A DNA stretch of 64,000 nucleotides, from NCBI RefSeq assembly GCF_902459655.1, contig NZ_CABPSB010000005.1, forward strand, positions 124,001-188,000. Direction: 5' to 3'. Below are positions 15,512-24,512 of the stretch, one piece after another (the first letter of the stretch is position 1; each line of letters begins with the position of its first letter). The stretch comes from Pandoraea anhela (GTDB lineage: Bacteria; Pseudomonadota; Gammaproteobacteria; Burkholderiales; Burkholderiaceae). Below the pieces are notes generated by a model. That model searched no databases, was not told the origin of the DNA, and saw nothing but the letters and a program-made list of their open reading frames with translations. The position numbers were made by a program, and so were the translations under genes.

Positions 15512-16858
15512 ATGACCGTCCCCTGTTGTACGTCACAAGCCGACGCGCCCCGCGGCGCCTCAACCAACGCCACCCGCCCGCAGGTCGCCCGCGACGGGTC
15601 GCCAGCGCTGGCATCTTCGCCCGCATCCATTGCCGCATCCACGCCCGCGCCCCTGCACGACCGGTTCGATGCCGTTCGCGCCGCATCGGTGGCGTTCGCG
15701 CACGGCCTCTCGGATGCCGACGCCACCGTGCAGTCGATGCCCGACGCGAGTCCCATCAAGTGGCATCTCGCACATACGACCTGGTTTTTCGAGACGTTTC
15801 TGCTCGCGGAATCCAGCGCGGCGGCCGGCGGGCGATATCGTCCCTACGATCCCCGCTTCGCCTACCTCTTCAACTCGTACTACGAGGCCGCCGGTCCGCG
15901 TCATCCGCGCCCCCAACGCGGCCTGCTCTCGCGCCCCACGCTCGACGAAGTGCTGGCTTACCGCCGCCACGTCGACGCCGCGATGCACGACCGGCTGCTG
16001 CACGCCGATCTCGCGCCGGATACCATCGCGCTCATCACCCTCGGCCTGCATCACGAAGAGCAGCATCAGGAGTTGATGCATACGGATTTGCTGCACCTGT
16101 TCGCGCAGAACCCGTTACGTCCGGCCCATCGCCAACCGTCCAATACGTTGCATGCCCGCGCGCCGCTGCAATGGATCGAGCACGATGGCGGACAGCATCG
16201 CATCGGGCATCCGGGCGACGCCAGCCACGCGGGCGGGCACTTTGCCTTCGATTGCGAAACCCCCGCTCACGACGTGCTGTTGCGCCCCTTCGCCATCGCC
16301 TCGCGTGTGGTGACGAACGGCGAATGGCGCGCATTTATCGAAGACGGCGGCTACCGCATGGCGGGACTCTGGCTCTCCGATGGATGGGCGACGGTACAAC
16401 GCGAAGGCTGGGGACATCCGCTTTACTGGGAATTGCACAACGGCGAATGGCAATCGATGACGCTCGCCGGCATGCAGCCCGTGGACGACGACGCCCCGGT
16501 GCAGCACGTGAGCTATTTCGAAGCGGACGCCTTCGCCCGCTGGGCGGGCAAGCGTCTGCCGACGGAACAAGAATGGGAAGTGGCGGCCAACGTATCGTCA
16601 CCCGCGCAACAAACGATGGAGCAACGCTTTGGCCCGGTATGGCAATGGACGGCCAGTCCGTACATCGCCTATCCGGGATTTCGGACGGCATCGGGGGCCG
16701 TCGGCGAGTACAACGGCAAATTCATGTGCGGACAATTCGTGCTGCGCGGCGGCTCGCTCGCCACGCCGCCGGGACACGCACGCGCCACGTACCGTAACTT
16801 CTTCTACCCGCATCAGCGCTGGCAGTTCTGCGGCCTGAGGCTCGCGGAGGACCGTTGA
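15512..16858 (+). CDS. egtB: Ergothioneine biosynthesis iron-dependent sulfoxide synthase EgtB
   Basis: 448-residue non-haem iron enzyme that joins a thiol substrate to trimethylhistidine (hercynine) with oxygen, giving the sulfoxide precursor of ergothioneine. The N-terminal DinB-like domain has the iron ligands: a His in KWHLAHTTWFFE and HHEEQHQE. The C-terminal formylglycine-generating-enzyme-like domain has RLPTEQEWEVAA and LRGGSLATPPGHAR. The first 50 residues are Ala/Pro-rich and not conserved, so the start at 15512 (weak GGGAA site) is approximate. Its stop overlaps the egtD start. No egtA, egtC or egtE gene is near, so whether it uses cysteine or gamma-glutamylcysteine is open. Confidence 0.92.
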   Translation: MTVPCCTSQADAPRGASTNATRPQVARDGSPALASSPASIAASTPAPLHDRFDAVRAASVAFAHGLSDADATVQSMPDASPIKWHLAHTTWFFETFLLAESSAAAGGRYRPYDPRFAYLFNSYYEAAGPRHPRPQRGLLSRPTLDEVLAYRRHVDAAMHDRLLHADLAPDTIALITLGLHHEEQHQELMHTDLLHLFAQNPLRPAHRQPSNTLHARAPLQWIEHDGGQHRIGHPGDASHAGGHFAFDCETPAHDVLLRPFAIASRVVTNGEWRAFIEDGGYRMAGLWLSDGWATVQREGWGHPLYWELHNGEWQSMTLAGMQPVDDDAPVQHVSYFEADAFARWAGKRLPTEQEWEVAANVSSPAQQTMEQRFGPVWQWTASPYIAYPGFRTASGAVGEYNGKFMCGQFVLRGGSLATPPGHARATYRNFFYPHQRWQFCGLRLAEDR

Positions 16859-17847
16859 TGTTGCAAGCCACACAATCCAATCAAGCTACGGCGTTCGTGT
16901 GTCCGTCACTGCCGGAGAACGCCTTCGCCACCGACGTGCTCGCCGGCCTCGGCCATACCCCCAAGACGCTGCCCAGCGTGTGGCTCTACGATCAGCGCGG
17001 CAGCGAGCTCTTCGAGGAAATCACCGGACTGGACGAGTACTACCAGACGCGCACCGAAACCGCGCTGCTCGGGGAATGTGCCGCCGCCATCGCGGACGTC
17101 ATCGGCCCGGATGCCGTCGTCGTCGAATTCGGCAGCGGCTCCAGCCGCAAGACCCCGTTGCTGCTCGACGCGCTCGTCACACCGCGCGCCTACGTGCCCG
17201 TGGACATCGCCGACGACTTTCTCGACGACGCCGTTGCCGCGCTCGCGCGCCGCTGCCCCGGCATTCCGATGCTGCCGGTGCGGGCCGACTTCACACGCCC
17301 GTTCCATCTGCCGCCACAGTTGCAGAACACGCAAGGCACACGCCTCGGCTTCTTTCCCGGCTCGACGATCGGCAATTTCGCCCCCGCGCAGGCCGCCGCA
17401 TTCCTCGCCCATGTGGGCAAGATGCTCGGCCCGCGCCGCCATATGGTCGTCGGTGTCGACGCCTGCAAAGACCCCGCCGTACTGCTGCCCGCTTACGACG
17501 ATGCGCGCGGCGTGACCGCTCAGTTCGATCTGAACGTGCTCGTGCGCATCAACCGCGAGCTTGGCGGCGATCTGCCGCTCGACGCCTTTCGGCACGAAGC
17601 CCGCTTCAATGCCGGTGCGAGCCGCATCGAGATGCATCTCGTCGCACAGCGCCCCTTCACGGCCACGGTGCTCGGCAAATGCTTTCGCTTCACCGCCGGC
17701 GAGTCGATCCATACTGAGAACTCCTACAAATACGGACAGACGGAATTCCGCGCACTCGCGAACTCTGCCGGCTGGGACGTCGAGCGCGTCTGGCTGGACG
17801 CCCGCTCGCGCTTCGCGGTCTATTTGCTGCGCCCCGCCAGCGCGTGA
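16858..17847 (+). CDS. egtD: L-histidine N-alpha-methyltransferase EgtD
   Basis: 329-residue SAM-dependent enzyme that trimethylates histidine to hercynine, the first step of ergothioneine synthesis. Recognisable parts are LYDQRGSELFEEITGLDEYY, the SAM motif VVEFGSGSSRKTPLLLDAL, FFPGSTIGNF, and the C-terminal SYKYGQTEF segment that positions histidine. The ATG at 16858 overlaps the egtB stop codon, and GGAGG lies 6 bases upstream. The egtBD pair is therefore one translationally coupled unit. Confidence 0.94.
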   Translation: MLQATQSNQATAFVCPSLPENAFATDVLAGLGHTPKTLPSVWLYDQRGSELFEEITGLDEYYQTRTETALLGECAAAIADVIGPDAVVVEFGSGSSRKTPLLLDALVTPRAYVPVDIADDFLDDAVAALARRCPGIPMLPVRADFTRPFHLPPQLQNTQGTRLGFFPGSTIGNFAPAQAAAFLAHVGKMLGPRRHMVVGVDACKDPAVLLPAYDDARGVTAQFDLNVLVRINRELGGDLPLDAFRHEARFNAGASRIEMHLVAQRPFTATVLGKCFRFTAGESIHTENSYKYGQTEFRALANSAGWDVERVWLDARSRFAVYLLRPASA

Positions 17848-18333
17848 GTCCGTCACCCTCGCCTGAGGGCAAGCCAGTTCGCCTGCCAAATCGCTAGCCA
17901 AATCGCCAGCCAAAACGAGGATGACACCGGACCTCCCGATGTCGTCCTCGTGATGTTTCAGCCGCGCCTGAGCACCATCTCACGTCGCCTGCACAAGGCA
18001 TTGAAAGAAATTACGCCCGATCGCTAAAGTTTTTGCATCGATTTGCCGTTAATGCATTCAGACGCATGCTGCCCGCAACGAGAATCACCAATTCCGTGCG
18101 GCGCAAACCATCTCACAGCGCACGGCCACGACCGCAGCGCACCGTTTATACGTATCGCTGCACATGACTTCACGCGCAATGGGGATGCACGTGGCACGGG
18201 CTTCGGCGGCTGCGCCCGTGGCCCGAGGCACTCATACGGACGCTCGACGGCGCGGCGGGACTTCGCTCGTGCGCCGCGCCTGTGCCGTCGCAGTGGTGGC
18301 GACGCCGGCGATAGCGGCGCAGGAGTCGTCCCG
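17848..18333. other. Intergenic region with no recognised gene
   Basis: About 490 bases. It begins with three 12-bp tandem units at 17879-17914. An open frame runs from 18043 into the next gene, but its codons before 18334 encode low-complexity, non-conserved-looking sequence. Nothing else is recognised. Confidence 0.4.
17879..17914. repeat. 12-bp tandem repeat, three units
   Basis: TCGCCTGCCAAA, TCGCTAGCCAAA and TCGCCAGCCAAA in a row, 32 bases after the egtD stop codon. Confidence 0.85.
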
Positions 18334-19155
18334 ATGAGCCGCATCGCCATCACGCTCTCAGACACCGCGCTCGCCGACCTGCAAAAGGACTTCGACGCGT
18401 TCGTGCGCATCTCGTCCGCCGTGGATCGTCATTTCACGCCCCCGCCGTTCGACGACTTCCTGCGCGCCCGCCTGCTCGACAGCACCGTGCCGCTCACGGA
18501 AGCCGCGGTGGCGCAGTTGCTCGCAGGCGGTCACTACGCATGGGCCAAACGCACGTTCGACAAGCAATTCCCGGATGTCGTCTCGATCATCCTGAATCAG
18601 GCGCGCCAGCACGGGTTTTACTTCGTGTCGCGTCCGGAGTGGTCGCGTGAGGACATGGCGCGCCAGGCCAGCCGCTGGGCCGAAGGGATCGTGCGCGAGG
18701 CGAAGGGCGAGGAACGTATTGTGGAATCGCTCGCCGGTCAGATCGTGACCTCGGCGCAGGACCTGCGCACGCTGGAAGCCACCTTGCAGACGCCGGCATG
18801 GCGCACCGCTTCGGTGCTTCGCGAACGCGTGTTCGAAGCGAAACGCAGTGTGGAGACCGCCCGCTCGCTGCAAGCCCGCGAAAAACTCGGCGAGTTGCGC
18901 GCGCTGCTCGACCTTGCCGTCATCTATGGCTCGGTCGGTGCTCAGGAAGCCGAACAGATTCTGGAATATCTGGGCGTGCTGCGCCCCGAACTGTTCAACG
19001 ACGATCCGGGGATCTTCGAGCGCATCGCCGCATGGTTGCGACGTCTGCTCACGCCGAGCGTGCCTCGGCCCGCCCCCGTCCAGGATCAGGTGCCGACGCT
19101 CGCGACCGAAGTGCCGCAGAGCCAAGAGCCGCTACCCCCCACCATTTCGCGCTGA
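18334..19155 (+). CDS. Hypothetical protein, 273 aa, mainly helical
   Basis: I do not recognise this family. The protein has no signal peptide or membrane helix. It is rich in Arg, Ala, Leu and Glu and appears largely alpha-helical, with one tract around residues 100-220 (EGIVREAKGEERIVESLAGQ onward) that could form coiled coils. The C-terminal 30 residues are proline-rich and probably disordered. The ATG at 18334 has AGGAG 8 bases upstream, which decides it over the much longer reading from 18043. It converges with the EamA gene, with 37 bases between stops. No function can be proposed from the sequence. Confidence 0.7.
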   Translation: MSRIAITLSDTALADLQKDFDAFVRISSAVDRHFTPPPFDDFLRARLLDSTVPLTEAAVAQLLAGGHYAWAKRTFDKQFPDVVSIILNQARQHGFYFVSRPEWSREDMARQASRWAEGIVREAKGEERIVESLAGQIVTSAQDLRTLEATLQTPAWRTASVLRERVFEAKRSVETARSLQAREKLGELRALLDLAVIYGSVGAQEAEQILEYLGVLRPELFNDDPGIFERIAAWLRRLLTPSVPRPAPVQDQVPTLATEVPQSQEPLPPTISR

Positions 19156-19192
19156 GCCCGAACGGGCGGCACCGGGCGGCAGACCGCCGACC

Positions 19193-20086
19193 TCACCGAT
19201 TGAAGATCAGCGCCACCCCGGCGCTCGCGATCAGCGCGCCCCACCAGGCCCCCGCCGCCGGGCGCTGACGGGTGCGAATCCACAGCAGCGGCAACACCAT
19301 CACCGGCGTCGTGGCCGAAAGCGTCGCGATAACGCCCGTGTTGCCGTGCCCCATCCCGTATAGCAGCAACGTCATGCCGAGGGCCACGCCCACGAATCCG
19401 GATACAGCCGTCAACGCCAGCGTGCTAGGGGTGAACGCCGAGAAGATATCGCGGGCGCGACGCGCGGCAAGGATCGTCAACCCCAGCGCCGACACGCCCA
19501 CGCGCACCGCCGACGCCCCGACCGGATCCACGCCCGCGGCCATGACCGGCTTGGCGATCAGCGTACCGATGGAATGGCACAGCGCCGCCGTCAAACCGAT
19601 GGCCACGCCCACACGCACATCACCGCGCACCGACTCCCAGTGATGCGCGTCCTCGCGCCGCCCCCCGAACGCGATCGCCAGCGCCACGCCGGCCGTCACA
19701 AGCGCGACGCCCAGCACGGCACGCCATCCGAGCGCCTCGCCCAGCCAGAAGTAACCGAGCACGGCGGTCATGGGGGCGTTGGTTGCGAAGACGATGGAGT
19801 TGCGCCGCGGCCCGAGCCGGCCGAGCGATGTGTACAGAATCGTATCCCCCACCAGAATGCCGATGAGCCCCGACGCGGTGAGCCGTAGCCAGTGCTCCAG
19901 CGTGAGCGACGGCCAGCCGCGCAGCACCGCGAGCGCGAACAGCAGCATCGCGAAAACCAGCAGCATCCGGGCGTAATTGAAGGGGAACGAACCTGCCTGA
20001 CGGACAGGCGTGATGGCGATCATACCGCTGCAAGCCCAGCAGAGGGCGGCACCGAGCGCGGCGAGGTAGGCGAGTTGGGTGGTCAT
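19193..20086 (-). CDS. EamA/DMT-superfamily transporter
   Basis: 297-residue integral membrane protein with about ten helices and two EamA repeats, of the RhaT/YdcZ drug/metabolite type. Typical segments are YLAALGAALCWACSG at the N terminus, LGRLGPRRNSIVFATNAPMTA and GYFWLGEAL in the first repeat, and VSGFVGVALGMTLLLYG and LSATTPVMVLPLLW in the second. Such proteins export metabolites or amino acids; the substrate cannot be read. It starts at the ATG at 20086. A TATAAT-like -10 lies about 55 bases upstream, so it may be transcribed separately from the 341-aa gene that precedes it. Confidence 0.85.
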   Translation of the reverse strand: MTTQLAYLAALGAALCWACSGMIAITPVRQAGSFPFNYARMLLVFAMLLFALAVLRGWPSLTLEHWLRLTASGLIGILVGDTILYTSLGRLGPRRNSIVFATNAPMTAVLGYFWLGEALGWRAVLGVALVTAGVALAIAFGGRREDAHHWESVRGDVRVGVAIGLTAALCHSIGTLIAKPVMAAGVDPVGASAVRVGVSALGLTILAARRARDIFSAFTPSTLALTAVSGFVGVALGMTLLLYGMGHGNTGVIATLSATTPVMVLPLLWIRTRQRPAAGAWWGALIASAGVALIFNR

Positions 20087-20138
20087 GGTCAGGGGGCGGA
20101 CGGCGCGGAGCCGCAACCGCCCCCGCCGTTGGGACGCC

Positions 20139-20172
20139 ATTATACGAGTCACATGCCCCATGCGGGGGCATG
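20139..20172 (-). promoter_or_regulatory. Hairpin and TATAAT-like -10 before the EamA gene
   Basis: On the minus strand a stem (CATGCCCC and GGGGCATG at 20152-20172, 5-base loop) is followed by TATAAT at 20144-20139, with no good -35. It may end upstream transcription and start transcription of the EamA gene. Confidence 0.35.
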
Positions 20173-20223
20173 ACCCGCCTGCCGACCGGAGTGACTCCAC
20201 CGGAGCGCACGCGCTCACGCATG

Positions 20224-21249
20224 TCAGAGCGCCTCGTCGAGCCGATACAGCGCGTCGAACATCCCGCGATAGGCCGCCGCCACACCGTGCGCCCCACGCA
20301 GCATCCGCAAACGTGACAGCGTGTCCGGCTCGCCCGCCTCCTCGACCCATTGCGGCAGCAGCGCCGTACCGCCACACACGCTCGCGTCGTGCCGGGCATG
20401 GGCGCAAACGGCGGCAAAGCCATCGGCCGCCGAGGGATATCGTTGGGCAAGCGCATCAAACTGCGCTTCGATCTCGCTCGCCGCTCGCGCGGCGGCCGGC
20501 GCCTGGCAAAGCGCACAGCAACCGACGTAAGCCGGCATGTCGCTCGCCGCGCCGATGATGAAGTCGATGAGCGCGTGGGTGGCGTCGAACGCACCGCTGT
20601 CGAGAAACGTGCGCGCGGCAGGACCACATCGCAGCAATCCGGCCGCCAGCATCGTCGATTGCCCGCGCTGTTCGCGATACTGACGCAGCAACATCGGACG
20701 CAGCGCTGCGTCAGTACAACGCTCGACGGCGATGCGATTGTGAACGTCCGCACCCGCCGCGCGATGGTAAAGCTGCGCGAGAAATGCGAGCACCTGAATA
20801 TCGCTCGACTCGCCGGCGAGAAAACGCGTCCAGAACGGGGAAGCGAAGATGCCCCGCACCCAGTCGTCGCAGATCCGTCCGAACGCCGGTACGATATCGC
20901 GACGCGTGGCCGGCAGCACATGCACTAGCGCCTCGTCGACGAGCCTTGCCAACCACGTGCCCGGCACCGGCGCCTCGGCAAGGAGCATGCCTTGCTTGAG
21001 ACGTTCGAGCCATAGCGCAGTATCGGCGGGGGCGTCGTACAAGGTGCAGGAGACTTCGTGCGATGACACCGTAAGCGCGTTCGACGCACACGTCCACTGC
21101 GCGTGAGGCGACACGATCACCCACACGGCGGTGCCGGCCGATGCCGCCGCCGCCGGCAACGATGAAGAAGACGAAGACGACGGCGCATCCGCCGTCACCG
21201 CCTTGTTCGGCACCGCAGCGGCGGCACACCTGACAGAAGCGACCATCAT
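20224..21249 (-). CDS. Unknown 341-aa protein, possible haem-oxygenase-like helical bundle
   Basis: No confident family match. Residues 1-40 are Ala/Ser-rich. Residues 41-110 (VWVIVSPHAQW, LWLERLKQGMLL) look like a small mixed domain with the pattern of RiPP leader-binding or docking domains, which is only a resemblance. Residues 115-340 appear all-helical and recall TenA/PqqC/haem-oxygenase-like proteins, with WTRFLAGESSD, RQYREQRGQS, EIEAQFDAL and CAHARHDAS at places where such proteins have metal ligands; the usual E-x-x-H is not intact. CCALC holds three cysteines. The start ATG at 21249 overlaps the stop of the 103-aa gene (ATGA), so the two are translationally coupled. Confidence 0.6.
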   Translation of the reverse strand: MMVASVRCAAAAVPNKAVTADAPSSSSSSSLPAAAASAGTAVWVIVSPHAQWTCASNALTVSSHEVSCTLYDAPADTALWLERLKQGMLLAEAPVPGTWLARLVDEALVHVLPATRRDIVPAFGRICDDWVRGIFASPFWTRFLAGESSDIQVLAFLAQLYHRAAGADVHNRIAVERCTDAALRPMLLRQYREQRGQSTMLAAGLLRCGPAARTFLDSGAFDATHALIDFIIGAASDMPAYVGCCALCQAPAAARAASEIEAQFDALAQRYPSAADGFAAVCAHARHDASVCGGTALLPQWVEEAGEPDTLSRLRMLRGAHGVAAAYRGMFDALYRLDEAL

Positions 21250-21557
21250 CGGACGATGGCTCCCAGCACGGTCAGGCATTCGGGTGCGATGCGGCGCACG
21301 ACCTCGATGCGCAACGCATTGCCGCACTCGGCGTCCATTCCCGGCGGCTGCGCCGCTTCCGCCACATTTCCGCGCCGACTCGTGCGCGGTTTGGCTCGCC
21401 CCGCGCCGGTACGGCGTGACGCCTCCGCGACCTCCGGCAAGGCGGCCTTCCCTGAAGTCCCCGAAGCGCTGTGCGCAGGCGCGGCCTTCGGTGCGTCGAG
21501 AACGACCGGGAGAAATGGAAATGGCACGGACCGTGCATTTGACGAATGGGATGGCAT
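21246..21557 (-). CDS. Unknown 103-aa protein coupled to the 341-aa gene
   Basis: Unrecognised. It has a perfect AGGAGT ribosome-binding site at 21562-21567, 4 bases before the ATG, and its stop overlaps the next gene start. The N terminus contains VPFPFLPVVLD, the middle (residues 22-72) is Ala/Arg/Ser/Thr-rich and probably disordered, and the C-terminal 30 residues hold two cysteines (78 and 94) in DAECGN and APECLTVLGAIVR. No signal peptide. A short, disordered peptide with a compact Cys-bearing tail, coupled to a possible enzyme, resembles the layout of a modified-peptide precursor, but it could equally be a small partner subunit. Confidence 0.65.
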   Translation of the reverse strand: MPSHSSNARSVPFPFLPVVLDAPKAAPAHSASGTSGKAALPEVAEASRRTGAGRAKPRTSRRGNVAEAAQPPGMDAECGNALRIEVVRRIAPECLTVLGAIVR

Positions 21558-22034
21558 GTCGACTCCTGTCGGCTGTTGAACGACTGCGCAATGGACTCGG
21601 GCAGGGGTGCGCCCGGGGAGGCAACCACCGGCTCGCGAAGCGGGGTGTCGACGACACGAGCGGCGGGGGGAGCGACTACCTTAGAAAATCCGGGGACACT
21701 GCGGAAGGAATCGAAACTCTAGGACGTTTCACATTGCGCAGACTGTGATCCGTCCGAAATTCCCGTTAAGCCGCCAGCCGACAGCCTTTCCGTGCCATGG
21801 GCTGTCACATAAACAGGACAATTTCCCAAGTGACGATGACGTCAATTTTAGGAAATATCCCAATAAGAATTAGCGAAATCGGGAAGACGGAGGGGATGAA
21901 CCGGACGTCGATAGCGTTGCCATCAGGCGGCGACGACTCGCGTCACGATGCCGCACCGTTGGGTGCGCAGCCCGTGCCGGGGCGCGAGTACAATCGATTG
22001 CACGCCATACGTCGCCACACAGGGAGTGACAGCC
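21558..22034. other. Divergent intergenic region between the 103-aa gene and the nitrate-reductase-associated gene
   Basis: About 480 bases with no supportable gene. The stretch 21800-21890 is clearly more AT-rich than its surroundings and contains AATTTCCC and GGAAATATCCC elements that form loose inverted repeats, plausible binding sites for a regulator of the gene on either side. No known operator is recognised. Confidence 0.4.
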
Positions 22035-22511
22035 ATGCCTCTTTATCAGCGTCTGCCGATCTTTGTTTTCGAGATCGAAGCCTGCGAAAACCTGAAGTAC
22101 ATCACGATGGCGATTCGTTTCAATCTGGATCGCAACGGCCAGCATCTGTCGCTGGCGGACTGGCAGCGATTGCCGCAGGCAGCACGCGAGACGCTGGCGT
22201 CGTGCGTACCGGGCGATGACGACTTCGCAGCACGGCTCGAGGAGATCGCTCGTGAGCATCTCGGCCAGGCCGTCGAGCGCAGCGTCGATCCGGCGCCTAC
22301 GGCGTGGCAGGACACGAACGCGCTACCCCCGGGCCTGCTCAGGCAATGCGAACTGGCGGACCTGTTGCCGCCGGACGTCGGTGACTGGGGCACGCTGACG
22401 CCGTTCCGGCGTTATGTCCTGACGAAACTGTCGCGTCGCGACACGCTCAACCATTGTTTCGTGCCCGCCATGCTCGAGTTCGGGCTGGCGCAGACGCAAG
22501 CCGAACTCTGA
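22035..22511 (+). CDS. Nitrate-reductase-associated family protein
   Basis: 158 residues resembling the nitrate-reductase-associated protein family (Pfam Nitr_red_assoc, PF09655). The pattern IFVFEIEACENLKYITMAIRF followed by LDRNGQHLSLADWQRLP is typical. Members have been linked to assimilatory nitrate reductase in cyanobacteria (NarM), but proteobacterial copies are often elsewhere and uncharacterised. GGGAG lies 8 bases before the ATG at 22035. No nitrate reductase gene occurs in this window, so the role here is unknown. It is divergent from the 103-aa/341-aa cassette. Confidence 0.75.
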   Translation: MPLYQRLPIFVFEIEACENLKYITMAIRFNLDRNGQHLSLADWQRLPQAARETLASCVPGDDDFAARLEEIAREHLGQAVERSVDPAPTAWQDTNALPPGLLRQCELADLLPPDVGDWGTLTPFRRYVLTKLSRRDTLNHCFVPAMLEFGLAQTQAEL

Positions 22512-22541
22512 GCGACACCCCGGCGACACGCCCCCTGCGCA

Positions 22542-24140
22542 TCAGGTCACGGGCGCGGGATTGAACAGCGTGAGCGCGTTGTGCAGTCCCCAGCGCTCGG
22601 CCCACGTCTTTTCGCCGCTCGCTACCGCGAGCATCCGGTGGAACAACTGCCAGCCCACGTCCTCGATGGTGGCGTCGCCGGTCGCAATGCGCCCGGCATC
22701 CACGTCCATCAGATCGTGCCATCGACGCGCCAGATCCGAGCGTGTCGCCACTTTGATGACGGGCACCTCGGCCAGTCCGTACGGCGTGCCGCGCCCGGTC
22801 GTGAAGACGTGCAGATTGATGCCCGCCGCGAGTTGCAGCGTGCCGCAGATGAAATCGCTGGCCGGGGTCGCGGCATAGATCAGCCCGCGCTGACGCGCGC
22901 GATCGAGTTTCTCCCCGGGCGAGAGCACGCCGTGAATCGGCCCGCTGCCTGACTTCACGATCGATCCCATGGCCTTCTCGACGATGTTCGACAGACCGCC
23001 GCGCTTGTTACCCGGTGTCGTATTGGCGCTACGGTCGACACGACCGCGTTCGAGATAGGCGTCATACCAGGCCATCTCGCGAATCATCGCCTCGGCGACT
23101 TCCGGGGTCGCCGCCCGCGACGTCAACTGGTCGATGCCGTCGCGCACCTCGGTGACTTCGGAGAACATGACCGTCGCGCCGGCGCGCACGAGCAGGTCGG
23201 TCGCGAAGCCGACGGCCGGATTGGCCGTCACACCGGAGAACGCGTCGCTGCCGCCGCACTGCACGCCGACCACGAGTTCGGACGCCGGCACCACCTCGCG
23301 CCGGCGCATGTTGAGGCGTTCCAAATGCGTGCGCGCCGTCGTCAGAATCGCATCGATCATCGACAGAAAGCCCACATGGGCATCGTCCTGCAGGCAGACG
23401 GTGTCCGGCTTGCCATCGGCGTCGGCACTGCCGATGGGAATGCTGCCCGCCGGGAGCAGTCGCTCCGGCTGCAACTTCTCGCACCCCAGGCTCACCACCA
23501 TCACTTCGCCGCCGAAGTTCGGATTCGAGGCGATGTTGCGCAGCGTGCGAACGGGTACCACGGCATCCGGCGCATCGATCGCCACGCCGCAGCCGTAGGT
23601 ATGTTCCAACGCCACGACATCGTCGACGTTCGGATACTGCGGCAGCAACGTCTCCTTGATTCGTTTGACGGCGAATTCGACTACCCCTGCCACACACTGC
23701 ACGGTCGTGGTGATCGCGAGAATGTTGCGTGTGCCCACAGAGCCGTCGGGGTTCCGATACCCCTTGAAGGTGAATCCTTCGAGCGGCGGTAATTCCGCCG
23801 GCACGCGCGTGCTGATCGGCAGACGATCGAGGGACGGCGCTTCCGGCATCGCCAGATGGCGCTCGTTGACCCAGCTTCCGGCCGGCAACGCGCGCGCGGC
23901 ATGGCCGATCACCACGCCGTACCGAATCACCGCCGCGCCTTCGGCCAGATCGGTCAGGGCGACCTTATGCCCTTGCGGCACGGCATCGATCAGCGTAAGG
24001 CCATCGGCAAACCGGCTGCCGACGGGCAATCCCCCGTCGTTCACCACGATCGCAACGTTGTCCGCCGCCTGCATCCTGATATAGCGCGGTGCGGCCTGCG
24101 CCGCACCGCCGGTGTCGTGCATCGCGCCCTTCGATGTCAT
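22542..24140 (-). CDS. garD: Galactarate dehydratase
   Basis: 532-residue UxaA-family dehydratase that converts galactarate (meso-galactarate) to 5-dehydro-4-deoxy-D-glucarate. It has an N-terminal SAF-like domain ([17 protein letters not shown]), the [10 protein letters not shown] motif, [19 protein letters not shown] and [13 protein letters not shown] typical of altronate/galactarate dehydratases, with the metal-site cysteines and histidines. The ATG at 24140 is chosen with a GGGGGGAAAG site upstream; a frame to 24233 adds unlikely residues. It is divergent from kdgD, which uses its product. A glucarate dehydratase gene (gudD) is not in the window. Confidence 0.92.
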   Translation of the reverse strand: MTSKGAMHDTGGAAQAAPRYIRMQAADNVAIVVNDGGLPVGSRFADGLTLIDAVPQGHKVALTDLAEGAAVIRYGVVIGHAARALPAGSWVNERHLAMPEAPSLDRLPISTRVPAELPPLEGFTFKGYRNPDGSVGTRNILAITTTVQCVAGVVEFAVKRIKETLLPQYPNVDDVVALEHTYGCGVAIDAPDAVVPVRTLRNIASNPNFGGEVMVVSLGCEKLQPERLLPAGSIPIGSADADGKPDTVCLQDDAHVGFLSMIDAILTTARTHLERLNMRRREVVPASELVVGVQCGGSDAFSGVTANPAVGFATDLLVRAGATVMFSEVTEVRDGIDQLTSRAATPEVAEAMIREMAWYDAYLERGRVDRSANTTPGNKRGGLSNIVEKAMGSIVKSGSGPIHGVLSPGEKLDRARQRGLIYAATPASDFICGTLQLAAGINLHVFTTGRGTPYGLAEVPVIKVATRSDLARRWHDLMDVDAGRIATGDATIEDVGWQLFHRMLAVASGEKTWAERWGLHNALTLFNPAPVT

Positions 24141-24280
24141 GTCTTTCCCCCCTCTCGTCTCCAGGTGCCGGTGCCACACGACGTTCGCCGTTCTCAGGGC
24201 TTGCGATCTGTCGCGCAACCGCCACAGGCACAAAAACCGACGGCAGTCGTTGATGTTCGCTCAACCACCCGTCACTTATG

Positions 24281-24295
24281 CGTCATCATACATCT
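24281..24295. promoter_or_regulatory. Partial GntR-type operator near garD
   Basis: CGTCAT-CAT-ACATCT, a partial match to the AGTCAT-N3-ATGACT motif (left arm good, right arm poor). It is on the garD side of the divergent region. Confidence 0.35.
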
Positions 24296-24418
24296 AGATA
24301 AGGGGTAACACGCGATCTTACGGGCCTCTGTCGAACTCGGGAAAAACCCTTGAGACGCCTTTTCCGGGTTTATCCCACTGCCATCCGGTATATCGGCCTC
24401 TTGTCCGACTTCACCACA

Positions 24419-24433
24419 TGTTATACGATGACA
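24419..24433. promoter_or_regulatory. GntR-type operator upstream of kdgD
   Basis: TGTTAT-ACG-ATGACA is an inverted repeat with one mismatch between arms, with the same arm length and 3-base spacer as the sites at 44369 and 44559. It lies 80 bases before the kdgD start, a good position for an operator. Confidence 0.55.
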
Positions 24434-24512
24434 TATAACTAAGCGCCGAGCGCTGGTTGAGCGCCCTCTTCATTTATCGAATCCGGCCTTGTAGCCGACA
24501 GGAACTCTTGAA

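Larger units (their letters stand above)
24141..24512. other. Divergent regulatory region garD / kdgD
   Basis: About 370 bases between the two hexarate genes with no gene inside. It holds at least one good and one partial copy of the inverted repeat also found at the ABC importer/porin locus (24419-24433 and 24281-24295). Confidence 0.6.

Noticed and set aside
17848-18333. Upstream extension of the 273-aa hypothetical protein from 18043
   Set aside because: Low-complexity Arg/Ala sequence, whereas a good AGGAG site supports the start at 18334.
20087-20407. N-terminal extension of the EamA protein to 20407
   Set aside because: Adds Arg/Gly/Ala-rich residues before the first helix and overlaps the neighbouring 341-aa gene; the ATG at 20086 fits the family.
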